Positions 46,090 to 55,212 of a stretch of DNA of 64,000 nucleotides are shown here, one piece after another. A program made the translations under genes and the position numbers. Under the pieces are notes generated by a model. The model made no database searches, was not told the origin of the DNA, and worked only from the letters and a program-made list of their open reading frames with translations. The stretch is from NCBI GenBank assembly GCA_035604595.1, contig DATNIE010000007.1:23086-87085 (forward strand). Reading direction: 5' to 3'. Origin of the DNA: CAIKZZ01 sp035604595 (GTDB taxonomy: Bacteria > Pseudomonadota > Gammaproteobacteria > Steroidobacterales > Steroidobacteraceae). Numbering within the stretch: the first letter of the stretch is position 1; each line of letters starts with the position of its first letter.

Positions 46090-47055
46090 CTATGCGATTT
46101 CTTCGGCGCCGCAAGCGGCGGCTGCACGCGTCAGTCGGTCGCGGATCGCTTCCCACGCCGGACCCTCCGGCGGACTCTCCACCACGATCGTGCCTGCGCC
46201 GCTGTGATCGAGGCGCCGCAGGTTCGAATAAAGGTCATGGCCATACTGCACGGCATTGCGGCCGGCGTCGATCCACAGGCGCCCGCTGAAGCCCGCGCGG
46301 GCCGGCCCCTGGGCGAGTACGGCGGCCGCCGGCGCGAGCGCCGCCGCGGCGAAGGCGGCGCCAGCCGCGAGCACGAGCGGCGTTCCTGGCGCGTAGTGCG
46401 CAGCGGGACTCCCGGGCGCTCGCGGCCCCTCGCCGCGGTCCGCGCGGCGCACCGGGCCCACGAGCGCCTCGAGCTCGGGCACCGTGATGCCGCCGGGCCG
46501 CAGCAGCAGCAGCTCATCGAGGCAGCTGACGATCGTCGACTCGAGGCCGACGCTTGAGGCGCCGCCGTCGAGGACGATCGGGAGCGCCGCGCCGAATTCC
46601 TCGCGGACGTGCGCCGCGGTGGTCGGGCTCACCCTTCCATACCGATTGGCGGACGGCGCAGCGATGCCGTCGCCAAAGGCCGCAAGCAGCCGGTGCGCGA
46701 GCGGGTGCGACGGCACCCTGAGCGCAATCGTCGGTTGGCCGCCGGTGAGCTCGTCGAGCACGCCGGCGGCGCGCGGCAGGATCAGCGTCAGGGGCCCCGG
46801 CCAGAAGCGCTCCGCAAGGCGCCGGGCGGCCTGCGGGACGCTGCGCGCCCAGGCGCCGAGCTCCGCGCCCGATGCAAGGTGCACGATCAGCGGATGACCG
46901 GGCGGGCGGCCCTTGAGCGTGTAGATGCGGCGGACGGCGTCGGCGTTGCGCGCATCGGCGCCGAGCCCGTAGACGGTCTCGGTGGGGAATGCGACCAGCT
47001 CGCCGGCCTTGAGGGCGCTGACCGCGCGGCCGATCTCGGCGTCCAGGGTCGTCAC
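46090..47055 (-). CDS. sua5: L-threonylcarbamoyladenylate synthase (Sua5 type)
   Basis: It makes threonylcarbamoyl-AMP for the t6A modification of tRNAs reading ANN codons. The 321-residue protein has the YrdC core at about 10-195 with the FPTETVYGLGADA and YTLKGRPPGHPL motifs and SANRYGRVSPT. A C-terminal Sua5 domain of about 110 residues follows, so it is longer than the TsaC form. The start overlaps the stop of the downstream-coordinate DUF72 gene by 4 nt. Confidence 0.94.
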   Translation of the reverse strand: MTTLDAEIGRAVSALKAGELVAFPTETVYGLGADARNADAVRRIYTLKGRPPGHPLIVHLASGAELGAWARSVPQAARRLAERFWPGPLTLILPRAAGVLDELTGGQPTIALRVPSHPLAHRLLAAFGDGIAAPSANRYGRVSPTTAAHVREEFGAALPIVLDGGASSVGLESTIVSCLDELLLLRPGGITVPELEALVGPVRRADRGEGPRAPGSPAAHYAPGTPLVLAAGAAFAAAALAPAAAVLAQGPARAGFSGRLWIDAGRNAVQYGHDLYSNLRRLDHSGAGTIVVESPPEGPAWEAIRDRLTRAAAACGAEEIA

Positions 47056-48062
47056 GCTGGCGGCGGCTGCGCCCGCCGCTCGAGTTCGCGGACGAGCCCG
47101 AACAGCGTCAGCGGCGCGCAGCCCTCGGCCTTGTTGTTGGCGATGACCAGTGCCTCATTTCCCCGCCCGAGAATCTTGTCGAGGACCGCCGCGACCGCGG
47201 CTCGGTTGCCCGGGTCCGGGTCGACGATCCGGTCAAAGGGAAAGTAGCGCTCGCGCGCGGCCTCGTAATCCTGGCCGGGGTGCAGCAGCCAGCGGATCAC
47301 CACGGCACCGGACAGCCACGCGTTCTCGCCGAGCACCTCCGCCTGCTCGAGCACCGATGGCATGCGCGGATGCACGTTGAAGCAGTGCGTGGCGCCGCTG
47401 CGCGCGAGCGCATCGCTATACTCCGGTCCCAGCAGCTCCCTGTTGCGGATCTCGACGGCGTACTGCGGACCCCGCGGCAGGGCCTCCAGGAACGCACCCA
47501 ATGCCGCAACGAACAGCTGCGGTTCGCGGGCGTACGGAAGCCCGAGCGGCGGGAACTGGAAGAGCAGCGCGCCGAGGCGCTCGCCGAGGCCGTCGGCCAC
47601 CGGCGTCACGATCCGCTCGATTGCGTAGCCGACGTCGAGAAAGCGGTCGACGTCCGGGGTCACCGCAACGTTGCGGGCCTGGCGGTCGATGGGCGTCGTC
47701 AGCGCGGCGTGCGCCTTGACGACAAAGCGAAAGTCGGTCGGCACCATCCGCGCATAGCGGCGGAACTCCTCGGCCGACAGCGGCGCGTAGAACGTGCGAT
47801 CGAGGCCGACCGCCCCGAGCAGCGCGTGGCGTGCATAGGCCCCGAGCCCGGCGCGGGCGAGCAGCTGCTCGCCGGCGCGGTGCGCATAGACGACGCCCGC
47901 CCAGCCGGGAAATGCCCAGCTCGACGTTCCGAGCCTCAGTCCCGGCGGCAGCCGTGCGGGCGCGCCGGCGAGGTCCGCCGGCAGCGGCGCCGTGCCGATC
48001 TGGTCGACGTCCGATCCGCCGGCGGCGAACAGCTCGATTTGCGTCGACGGGTCGAGTATCAC
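47052..48062 (-). CDS. DUF72 (YecE-family) protein
   Basis: This is a TIM-barrel-like protein of 336 residues and unknown function. The family landmarks are GTSSWAFPGWAGVVYA near 45, FRFVVKAHAALT near 112, LLFQFPPL near 167 and YAVEIRNREL. The start is GTG at 48062. The stop overlaps sua5, so the two are co-translated. No catalytic role has been settled for the family. Confidence 0.88.
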   Translation of the reverse strand: MILDPSTQIELFAAGGSDVDQIGTAPLPADLAGAPARLPPGLRLGTSSWAFPGWAGVVYAHRAGEQLLARAGLGAYARHALLGAVGLDRTFYAPLSAEEFRRYARMVPTDFRFVVKAHAALTTPIDRQARNVAVTPDVDRFLDVGYAIERIVTPVADGLGERLGALLFQFPPLGLPYAREPQLFVAALGAFLEALPRGPQYAVEIRNRELLGPEYSDALARSGATHCFNVHPRMPSVLEQAEVLGENAWLSGAVVIRWLLHPGQDYEAARERYFPFDRIVDPDPGNRAAVAAVLDKILGRGNEALVIANNKAEGCAPLTLFGLVRELERRAQPPPA

Positions 48063-48265
48063 GGCGCTCGCCGGCAGCTTAAAACACCCAACTTAAGCAA
48101 AGCAGCGGCGCTCGGCAAGCAAGCGCGTCACGCTGCCGCACGGTCGGCGGATCCCGGGAGCCGGCGGGCCTCGGATGGGACCCCGACCGCGCGTGCTCCC
48201 AACGTCGGCGCCAGGCTGGCGGGCGAGCCTGCGTGCGATAGGCGCGACCGCGCCTGAATCGCGCA

Positions 48266-51214
48266 TCACTCGAGCGAGTGCCGCTCCCAGCCGGACGGCC
48301 CGCGCTTGAGCTCGTAGGCCGGCCAGTAGTGCTGGTCGAGCTTGAGCGTGCTCACCTCGACCGAATTGTTCCACGTCGCGGTCTTGAGGCGCAGCGAGGC
48401 GCGATCGGCCTTGCCGCTGACCGCCGCGAGGAAGGCGTCGAGGTCCGGCGTCGGCCTGCCGTCGACCTCAATGATTCGCCGGCCCGCCCACAGTCCGTAG
48501 CGGGTGGCCGGCGAGCCATAGAGGAAAAAGGCCACGAACACTCCAGTCGGTGCGACCCCGCGCTGCGCCGCCAGCGCCCGGTGCGGCGCCTGCAGCGTCG
48601 CGCCCGCCCACAGGACGATCCGGTCGATGTCGTGGCCGGCAAGCGCGGCGGTGGCGACATCGAGGTTGAGCTCCGCGCCGTTGCGCCAGACGGTCAGCCG
48701 GACCGACGGCTTCTGCACGGCGCGCTCGACCTCGCGAAAGCGGTTGACGAGCGTGCCGTCGATCGCGAGCAGCAGGTCGCCCGTCTGCAGCAGGGCTGCG
48801 GCCGGCGTGCCCGCGACGAGGCGACCGATCCCGAGCGCCTGCCGCCGCGCCGGGCTGTGCACCTCCATCCGCTTGATCCAGGCGTCGTCGAGGCCGAACT
48901 TGCGCGCCAGGGACAGCGGCACGACCTGCAGCTCCGCCTCCAGCGACCTGAGCACCCGGCCGGTCTTGGCGAGCTCGACCATCTCGGTGACGACCTCGGC
49001 CGGAGTGCCGAGGTTCTGCTGCTGCAGCTCCCGCCCGTTGTCGAAGGCGAAGCTCGACCACAGCGCCCGCACCTCGCCGCGCTTGTCGGTGATCACCCCG
49101 TCGAAATCGGCCGGCCCGTTCACCAGACTCACGACCTCGAGATTCGATTCGCGAAACGCGAGCGTGTGTGACAGCGGGAACTGCGCGGCGTCGACCGCCG
49201 CCACGCGGCTCTCGAGCGCCGCGAGGCGCTGGTCGGCCCGCAGACCCACGACCCAGACCGGATCGCCGGAGGCGAGTTCGCGCGTCGTGAAGCGCGCGGC
49301 GCGCACCGGAGTCGAGCCGATGAGTTTCGGATCGTAGGATACGACCGCGAGGTTGTGGAGCGGATGCACGTACTCCACCTTGCCGGGCACCTCGATCGTC
49401 CCGGCGAAGGTCAGCCGGACATCGCCCATCGCAACCGGTACGGTGTTCCGGTCCGTGACGACGAGGCCGCGCTCGGCATCGACGATCACCCCGGTGCCCC
49501 GATAGCTGCGCTCGGTTACGCCGGACACCGAGTAGGGCATGTCGAAGTTGATCATCACGAGCGATGGCGCGAGCTTGTCGGCACGCGGATCACCGCTCGC
49601 GGCGAACGTCGTGCTCGCGGGCTCCGGCGTGCCCGGCGCGGGCCCGGGCGCGAGCGCCCGACACGGCCACCAGCCCAGCGCATCGTCGCGCTTGCAGCGC
49701 CGGGCCGGGAACCACTGCCGGTCGATCCTGACCGAACGTACCTGCGAGTTGCGGGGATCCTCGAGCGTGAAAAAGCGCAGCGTCGCGCGGTCGCCCTGCG
49801 CGAGGTCGGCGAGCGCTTTCTCGAAATCGTCCAGGTCCTTGACGGACTTGCCGTTGAACGCCGTCAGCACCGCGCCGCGCGGGACGCCGGCCGAGCCGAA
49901 TACATAGCCGGGATTTGCGACGTACACGCCGCGTATCGGCACGTTGAAATGCCGCGCCTGCTGGTACGACAGCCGATGCACCACTGCGTCCCCGAATTCG
50001 AGGTACTCATCCGGTGTGATCGCATGCAGGTCGCCGACCGGGAGTTCGCGGTCGAGCACCGTACCGCCCCGCTGCACCTCGATCCGGACGGTCTTGCCCA
50101 CCGAATCGTCGAGCAGCGCGTCGAGGGCCAGGAACTCCGTCACGTAGCGGCCGTCGATCCGCACCAGCACATCGCCCGGCTCGAGCACGCCTTCGCTCGG
50201 CGACCCGGGCTGCACTTCCTTAACGACCAGCATGCCGACCTGCTTCGGGAAGCTGCGCCGCACGGCGGCTTCAGTGTCGCCCTTCAGCCCCAAGCGCTCG
50301 AGCTCGTCGTATGGCGTGTACTCGAACACGACTTGCAGCGTGCCCCGCGGCACGGGCTTGCCGTCCTGAAGCAGCTTGAGCGCGCGGACCACGCGGTCGA
50401 GCGGCAGGTAGAAGCTGGAGGCCGCCTGGCTCGAGCCACCCGCGTTCAGCGCGACCGCCCGGCCCTTGACGTCGATGACCGGCGAACCGGACGACCCGCC
50501 CGACGTGCTCGAGGCGGCCTGGTAATAAAAGGTGTTGAAATCATTGTACTTGCCGACCCCGTAGGCCGGCGCGTCCCGGTCGAGCCGGGCGAGCGTCCCC
50601 GCTAGGATCGACAGCTGTTCGCCCGCATCATTCCCGACCACCCGAATCTCGGTGCCGACCTTGGCCGCCTCCGGCGCAAGTGCGATCTCCTGCGGTTTCG
50701 CAAACTTGAGCTTCGCCGGGTCGTAGCGGTAGATGCCAAAGTCGTGCACCGGATCGCGGTAGACGGGGTAGAGCTGCACCTCTTCCCGGTTCTGGAACAC
50801 CGCCTGCGCCGTGACGGGACCTGGCGTCACGACGTGCCGGTTCGTCAGGATCAGGCCGCGCTTGGCATCGACCACGAAGCCCGTGGCCTGCGCGGTCGCA
50901 TTCCATTCGGTGTCGAAGGCACGGGTCTGATCGACCTGGATCGTGACCACGCCGTCGGCGATGCGTTGCAGCGTCCGCGCCCACTCCGGGCGCTCATCGA
51001 GCAGCTCAGTCGCGCCCTTCGGTGGCAGCGCGGCAGCCGCAGCGGGCGGCGCGCCCGCGGGCGGGGTCGCAATCGGCCCGGCCGGCTGCGGGTTCAGCTC
51101 GGCGGGGGGCGTCGCCTGCGCGAACACGGCGGTCGCGGCCAGCGCGGCGAGGAGTCCCGCCGCAATACGGGTCCGGTGCGTCCGGCTGGGTGCAGCTGCG
51201 TGCCTGTCGCTCAC
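48266..51214 (-). CDS. HtrA-like serine protease with second, inactive protease domain and four PDZ domains
   Basis: This predicted periplasmic quality-control protease of 982 residues has a signal peptide (RIAAGLLAALAATAVFAQA) and a Pro/Ala linker to about 65. Protease domain 1 (about 75-285) has an intact triad: His127 (TNRHVV), Asp158 (HDFGIY) and Ser242 (GSSGSP). PDZ-like domains lie near 325-400 and 425-510. Protease domain 2 (about 545-735) has all three residues replaced: Asn590 (DRNTV), Asn621 (HNLAVV) and Asp703 (ADFDG). Two more PDZ-like domains lie near 790-860 and 885-960. This matches the yeast Nma111 plan. It starts with GTG 4 nt inside the kinase stop. Confidence 0.9.
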   Translation of the reverse strand: MSDRHAAAPSRTHRTRIAAGLLAALAATAVFAQATPPAELNPQPAGPIATPPAGAPPAAAAALPPKGATELLDERPEWARTLQRIADGVVTIQVDQTRAFDTEWNATAQATGFVVDAKRGLILTNRHVVTPGPVTAQAVFQNREEVQLYPVYRDPVHDFGIYRYDPAKLKFAKPQEIALAPEAAKVGTEIRVVGNDAGEQLSILAGTLARLDRDAPAYGVGKYNDFNTFYYQAASSTSGGSSGSPVIDVKGRAVALNAGGSSQAASSFYLPLDRVVRALKLLQDGKPVPRGTLQVVFEYTPYDELERLGLKGDTEAAVRRSFPKQVGMLVVKEVQPGSPSEGVLEPGDVLVRIDGRYVTEFLALDALLDDSVGKTVRIEVQRGGTVLDRELPVGDLHAITPDEYLEFGDAVVHRLSYQQARHFNVPIRGVYVANPGYVFGSAGVPRGAVLTAFNGKSVKDLDDFEKALADLAQGDRATLRFFTLEDPRNSQVRSVRIDRQWFPARRCKRDDALGWWPCRALAPGPAPGTPEPASTTFAASGDPRADKLAPSLVMINFDMPYSVSGVTERSYRGTGVIVDAERGLVVTDRNTVPVAMGDVRLTFAGTIEVPGKVEYVHPLHNLAVVSYDPKLIGSTPVRAARFTTRELASGDPVWVVGLRADQRLAALESRVAAVDAAQFPLSHTLAFRESNLEVVSLVNGPADFDGVITDKRGEVRALWSSFAFDNGRELQQQNLGTPAEVVTEMVELAKTGRVLRSLEAELQVVPLSLARKFGLDDAWIKRMEVHSPARRQALGIGRLVAGTPAAALLQTGDLLLAIDGTLVNRFREVERAVQKPSVRLTVWRNGAELNLDVATAALAGHDIDRIVLWAGATLQAPHRALAAQRGVAPTGVFVAFFLYGSPATRYGLWAGRRIIEVDGRPTPDLDAFLAAVSGKADRASLRLKTATWNNSVEVSTLKLDQHYWPAYELKRGPSGWERHSLE

Positions 51215-52143
51215 AGCGGATAACCGAACGCGGCCTCGAAGCGCGCGGTGAGGTCCGCGAGGTCATCGCCGTGCGACTGAGTGCCGTGGTGGGCGATCTT
51301 GAGCCCGCCCATCAGCGAGCCGACCCGGCCCGTCGTCTCCCAGTCGAGTCCGTGGGTCAGGCCGTAGATAATGCCGGCCCGGTAGGCATCGCCACAGCCC
51401 GTGGGGTCGACCACGCGCTCGGCACGCACCGCCGGGATGTCGACGACCTGGTCGGCGGTGAAGATGCTCGAGCCCTGCGCGCCCCGGGTCACGACGTAAG
51501 CCTTGCAACGCGCGGCAATCTGTACCGGCGTCAGGCCGGTGCGTTCCTGGACCAGTTGGCCTTCATAGTCGTTGACGATCACCCAGCTCGCCTGCTCGAT
51601 GAACGCCTCGAGATCCTGGCCACCAAACATCGCCAATCCCTGGCCGACATCGAAGATGAAGGGAATTCCGGCGTCGGCGAACTGCTGCGAGTGCCGGATC
51701 ATCGCGTCCCGGCTATCGGGGCCCACGAGGCCGAGCGAGATCCCGGCGCCGCGCGGCACGATGAGTTCGCCTGCGTGCTGCATCGCGCCCGGATGAAAGG
51801 CGGTGATCTGGTTGTCATCGAGGTCGGTTGTGATGAATGCCTGGGCCGTGTAGGTGTTGGGCACGCGGCGCACGTACTCAAGACTCAGACCGTTCCGACG
51901 CATCCAGGTTTCATACGGATCGAAATCATCCCCGACGGTTGCGAGCACGTGGCTCTTGATGCCGAGCCGGCTCAGGTTGTAGGCGATGTTGCCGGCGACG
52001 CCGCCGAAGTTGCGGCGCAACTGCGGCACGAGGAACGACACGGACAGCATGTGGATGCGATCCGGCAGGATGTGGTCCTTGAAGCGGCCGTCGAACACCA
52101 TGACGGTGTCGTACGCCAGCGAGCCGCAAATCATCGTCGTCAT
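51211..52143 (-). CDS. PfkB-family carbohydrate/nucleoside kinase
   Basis: This ATP-dependent kinase of the ribokinase/adenosine-kinase fold has 310 residues and an unknown substrate. It has FGGVAGNIAYNLSRLG near 47, TVGDDFDPY and the catalytic GCGD in DPTGCGDAYRAG near 255, followed by an anion-hole sequence. The start is ATG at 52143 (MTTMICGSLAYD). It is co-translated with the HtrA-like gene by a 4-nt overlap. The mobile element lies about 115 bp upstream, so its promoter may be affected. Confidence 0.9.
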   Translation of the reverse strand: MTTMICGSLAYDTVMVFDGRFKDHILPDRIHMLSVSFLVPQLRRNFGGVAGNIAYNLSRLGIKSHVLATVGDDFDPYETWMRRNGLSLEYVRRVPNTYTAQAFITTDLDDNQITAFHPGAMQHAGELIVPRGAGISLGLVGPDSRDAMIRHSQQFADAGIPFIFDVGQGLAMFGGQDLEAFIEQASWVIVNDYEGQLVQERTGLTPVQIAARCKAYVVTRGAQGSSIFTADQVVDIPAVRAERVVDPTGCGDAYRAGIIYGLTHGLDWETTGRVGSLMGGLKIAHHGTQSHGDDLADLTARFEAAFGYPL

Positions 52144-52258
52144 TGAACCGGGACTCCGGCCGAAAGCCCACACCATACCGAGCCGGTGGCGTGGCCGCCA
52201 GCAGCCGGAGCCAAATCGATCCGTTGCGCGCGCAGCGACCGCATCAGCGGTCGAGGAG

Positions 52259-52273
52259 CTTTCTATTACACAC
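52259..52273 (+). repeat. Left terminal inverted repeat of DUF4338 element
   Basis: CTTTCTATTACACAC, inverted match to 53322-53336 with a single mismatch (T or G at the fourth base). The core CTATTACACAC (52263-52273) is a perfect inverted match to GTGTGTAATAG at 53322-53332. Confidence 0.7.
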
Positions 52274-52415
52274 ATCTCGAGCGATTTTCGCTGACTTTTT
52301 GAGGTGCCCGGGGAAGGTGCTGGACACACACGGCGGCTCGACGAGTCTTTACGGGACGGTGGAGGCGCTGCGCGCCTACAAACACTCCCTCGCTCTGGGC
52401 AACGCGAGTTAAACG

Positions 52416-53270
52416 ATGCGCTACTGCGGACGCGACTTTACGCCGACCGAGATCGATCTGATCCGTGAGTTGCTCACGATGCCGCAAATGAACCGCGCCT
52501 GTCTGTCGCGCGAAGTCTGCGAAAGACTGGGATGGCGCCGGGAAAACGGCGGTCTGAAGGACATGAGTTGTCGTGTCGCGCTGCTGCGCATGCGGAGCGA
52601 TGGGCTCATCACCTTGCCCCCGCCGAGAAATCCGAAACCCGTCGCCTACCGCTCCTATCCCCCCATCGAACCGGCGGTTCTCGAACCAGTCACCATCCCG
52701 AATATCAACCTGGCTACGCTCAACGTCGATCCGGTGCTCACCAGAGCCGACTCGCTCCTGTGGAATGCGTATATGGAACGTCATCATTACCTCGGGCATC
52801 AACTCATGCCCGGCGCGCAACTGCGCTACTTCGTGCGCGCCGCCGGCCACATCGTCGCCGCGCTCGGCTTCGGCGCGAGTGCCTGGAACATAAAGCCGCG
52901 CGATCAGATCATCGGCTGGACGAGAGATCAGCGACAACGCAACCTGCACCTCACCGTGAACAATGCCCGCTTCCTCATCCTGCCGTGGATCCACCGGAAA
53001 AACTTGGCCTCGCGCATCCTCGCCTTGGTGAGTCGCCGGCTGCCTGATGACTGGCAGGCCCGCTACGCCTATCGGCCGGTCTTGCTCGAAACCTTCGTCG
53101 AGAAGCCACGCTTTACCGGCACCTGCTACAAGGCCGCCAACTGGCGTCACCTCGGCGATACCCAGGGCCGTGGCAAGCTCGACGTCCGGCATCGCAACGC
53201 TCAGCCGATCAAAAGCATCTGGATTTTTCCGCTCACGCGCCACCTCCAGCGCCAACTCTGCAGCGGGTAA
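52416..53270 (+). CDS. DUF4338 (DruA-like) protein, stand-alone
   Basis: This 284-residue protein matches the DUF4338 family, which includes DruA of Druantia type I defence loci. It has the N-terminal RYCGRDFTPTEIDLIRELL and helix-turn-helix-like region to about 75. The core has ERHHYLGHQ near 126, IGWTRDQRQRNLHLTVNNARFLILPW and LETFVEKPRFTGTCYKAANW, and it ends in PLTRHLQRQL. No druBCDE or helicase gene is nearby. It fills an element with inverted ends, so a mobility role (transposase or recombinase-like) is inferred, not shown. ATG at 52416 lacks a clear ribosome-binding site. Confidence 0.85.
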   Translation: MRYCGRDFTPTEIDLIRELLTMPQMNRACLSREVCERLGWRRENGGLKDMSCRVALLRMRSDGLITLPPPRNPKPVAYRSYPPIEPAVLEPVTIPNINLATLNVDPVLTRADSLLWNAYMERHHYLGHQLMPGAQLRYFVRAAGHIVAALGFGASAWNIKPRDQIIGWTRDQRQRNLHLTVNNARFLILPWIHRKNLASRILALVSRRLPDDWQARYAYRPVLLETFVEKPRFTGTCYKAANWRHLGDTQGRGKLDVRHRNAQPIKSIWIFPLTRHLQRQLCSG

Positions 53271-53275
53271 ACTCA

Positions 53276-53337
53276 GCTTGGCGTCGGTCATCGTGGTCAT
53301 ACGCATCGCTCGTCAAAATAAGTGTGTAATAGCAAGG
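53276..53337 (+). repeat. Right end of the intact DUF4338 element (copy A of 62-bp direct repeat)
   Basis: It matches 55396-55457 at 59 of 62 positions; mismatches are at 53295, 53305 and 53319. It includes the right inverted repeat GTGTGTAATAG and CAAGG. Read on the minus strand it supplies the C-terminal codons LAITHLF and a TGA to the interrupted aldehyde dehydrogenase frame. Confidence 0.9.
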
Positions 53338-53531
53338 AAGTCCATGACTAACATGACGGGACCAAAGATTTCTTCGCGTACGATCGTCATGTCGTCGCGA
53401 CAGCGATCGAATATGGTGGGCGCCACGAGAAGTAGGCGTTCGCCAAATCGCCGGTCGTCACGCGTATGCCGCCCGCACCAGGCGAGCACCCCCAGCGCGG
53501 CCGCGGGCAATGTAGCCAAGCACTTGCGCAA
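53313..53531 (-). pseudogene. Aldehyde dehydrogenase (betaine-aldehyde type) fragment
   Basis: This remnant of an ALDH gene retains only a short internal piece of about 60 residues. It has DDRRFGERLLLVAPTIFDRCRDDMTIVREEIFGPVM, which matches the region of BetB/ALDH containing the EEIFGP motif. The C-terminal third is missing because the frame runs into the DUF4338 element right end and stops. The N-terminal part is missing upstream. The 136 bp between 53532 and the permease stop at 53667 show no gene. Confidence 0.85.
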
Positions 53532-53667
53532 GTGCTGCTAGGAGATCAATCCCTCCCGGTTAGATCGACGACTCCAACATCTCGATCTTGGCACTACGAT
53601 GCCGTGCCGGGCAGGGGCCATCCTTACATACCAGAACCCGCCGGCGATCTCACTATTGAATCTTGCG

Positions 53668-55212
53668 TCAGATTTTCGCCTGGGGTGCATCGGTCGTTGT
53701 GGTCACCGCGTGCGACGCAAGTGTGCCAATGTGATAGCGACCTTTGGCGGCGTACCACCACAAACCTGCGCCAAGAATAATGCCGATGTAGACGAACGCA
53801 CCCCACGTGTTGTACCAGGGCACGCCGTAGACGACTTCGCGCGGCCAGGCCAAGTTGAGTGCCATCCCCGCGCCCCACAGCACGGCGACGATGTTGACGA
53901 ACATTCCCCATCTGCCCATCGTGAAGTAGCCACCAGCAGCAAGATCTGCGGGGGGCCATTGCCCTTGCAGCCGCTTCTTCAGCAGCGGCCCCGTCACCAT
54001 CAAGTACGCGAGGTAAATCATGATGATCGCAATCGAGGTCAGTACCGTGAAGATTTTCGGCTGCCCGATGTTGACGACGAGGATCAGTGCGGCAATAACG
54101 CCGATAACGACGGCAGGGACAATCGGTGTCTGCGTATAGCGATTTACGTGCGCGAGTTTCTTCCCGAACGGCAGTGCGTTGTCGCGCGCCATTGCGAAGG
54201 CCAATCGGATGGCTGCGGTGTGCACGGCCAGCGAGCACACCGTCACCGCGACCACGATACAAACCAGAAAGATCTTACCAAGCGGCCCCCACATCACCTG
54301 CTCTACGATGTACTGCAAGCCACCGCTGCTGCTACCGATCATCGGATCATTCAAATTCGGGACCGACATGACCGCGAACACCAGGATCGCACCACCGATT
54401 ACGAACGACGCCAGTATGGCCCGCAGAATGGCCTTGGGAGCGGTTCGCCGAGGCTCCAACGTCTCCTCACCCAGTGAGCTGGCGGTGTCGAAGCCGTACA
54501 TCACGTAGCCGGAGGCCAGCGACGCGACCAGAAAGGCACCCAGAAAGCCCCCGCCCTTGCCGGCACCGTAGCCGTTCGTGGAGAAAAACACTCCGGGGCC
54601 TCGCGTAGTGCTGAACGCCAGGATGATCGCGATGAGGCAGGCGGCAATCAGCTCGATGAAGACCCCCGCGCTGTTGATCATCGTCATCAGCCTCACTCCG
54701 AGCGCATTGATGACGGTGGTGATCACGATCAGGACCGTGCCAAGCACCACGGCATTGGTGGCAAAATCGTAGGCACCACTACCGTCGCCGATGATCTGGA
54801 ATCCGCTCCACAGCCGCGGCAGGTTGAGCTGCAGCGCAAGCACGACGGCAGACAGGGTGACAATCGACGCGGTGAGCATCAGCCAGCCGGAAGACCAGCC
54901 TACGAACCGGCTGCCCAGAATCTTGGACCAGTTGTAGACCGACCCGGCTATCGGGTATTTCGCGGCCAGCTCCATGAAGCACAGCGCGACTGCCAACTGA
55001 CCGACGAGTACCAACGGCCACGACCACAGGTAAGCCGGCCCGGCTGTGCCGAAGCCGAAGTAGAACAGCTGGAAGGTGCCGGTGAGTATCGAGATATAGC
55101 TGATGCCCGCAGCGAAGCTGCCGAATGCCCCGATGCTGCGAGCAAGCGATTGTCTGTAGCCGAAGTGCTCCATGCCGCTGTCGGTTCGACCGGTAGCCTC
55201 GCTCTTGAGCAT
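53668..55212 (-). CDS. APC-superfamily amino acid/amine permease
   Basis: This is a predicted cation-coupled importer with 12 transmembrane helices and 514 residues. It has the N-terminal SIGAFGSFAAGISYISILTG, MELAAKYPIAGSVYNWSKIL, YVMYGFDTASSLGEETLEPRR and FAMARDNALPFG motifs of the GABA/choline-type (TIGR00907-like) group. It is full length with a GAGG ribosome-binding site before ATG 55212. It lies between truncated GMC-oxidoreductase and ALDH genes, and choline or a related amine is a guess based on them. The codon and base composition is less GC-rich than the surrounding chromosome. Confidence 0.9.
   Translation of the reverse strand: MLKSEATGRTDSGMEHFGYRQSLARSIGAFGSFAAGISYISILTGTFQLFYFGFGTAGPAYLWSWPLVLVGQLAVALCFMELAAKYPIAGSVYNWSKILGSRFVGWSSGWLMLTASIVTLSAVVLALQLNLPRLWSGFQIIGDGSGAYDFATNAVVLGTVLIVITTVINALGVRLMTMINSAGVFIELIAACLIAIILAFSTTRGPGVFFSTNGYGAGKGGGFLGAFLVASLASGYVMYGFDTASSLGEETLEPRRTAPKAILRAILASFVIGGAILVFAVMSVPNLNDPMIGSSSGGLQYIVEQVMWGPLGKIFLVCIVVAVTVCSLAVHTAAIRLAFAMARDNALPFGKKLAHVNRYTQTPIVPAVVIGVIAALILVVNIGQPKIFTVLTSIAIIMIYLAYLMVTGPLLKKRLQGQWPPADLAAGGYFTMGRWGMFVNIVAVLWGAGMALNLAWPREVVYGVPWYNTWGAFVYIGIILGAGLWWYAAKGRYHIGTLASHAVTTTTDAPQAKI

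Larger units (their letters stand above)
52259..53337 (+). mobile_element. IS-like element carrying a solo DUF4338 gene
   Basis: About 1.08 kb of lower-GC DNA is bounded by inverted ends. The left end reads CTTTCTATTACACAC (52259-52273). The right end, read on the minus strand, is CTTGCTATTACACAC, so 14 of 15 positions agree and the 11-bp core is perfect. A CGAGCGAT motif recurs inward on both sides, and the left end also has a subterminal hairpin (AGCGA-TTT-TCGCT, 80-92 of 52200s). The only full gene inside is DUF4338. The right end is repeated 2.1 kb away. No target-site duplication is obvious. Exact boundaries are inferred from repeat conservation. Confidence 0.65.

Noticed and set aside
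52416..53270. A complete Druantia defence system
   Set aside because: Only the DUF4338 member is present; no DruE-type helicase or druBCD genes are nearby, and the gene has IS-like boundaries.
52266..53306. A 346-residue open frame antisense to the DUF4338 gene, running almost from one inverted repeat to the other
   Set aside because: It mirrors the codon bias of the sense gene in GC-rich DNA and its translation has no recognisable motif; the sense frame clearly matches DUF4338.
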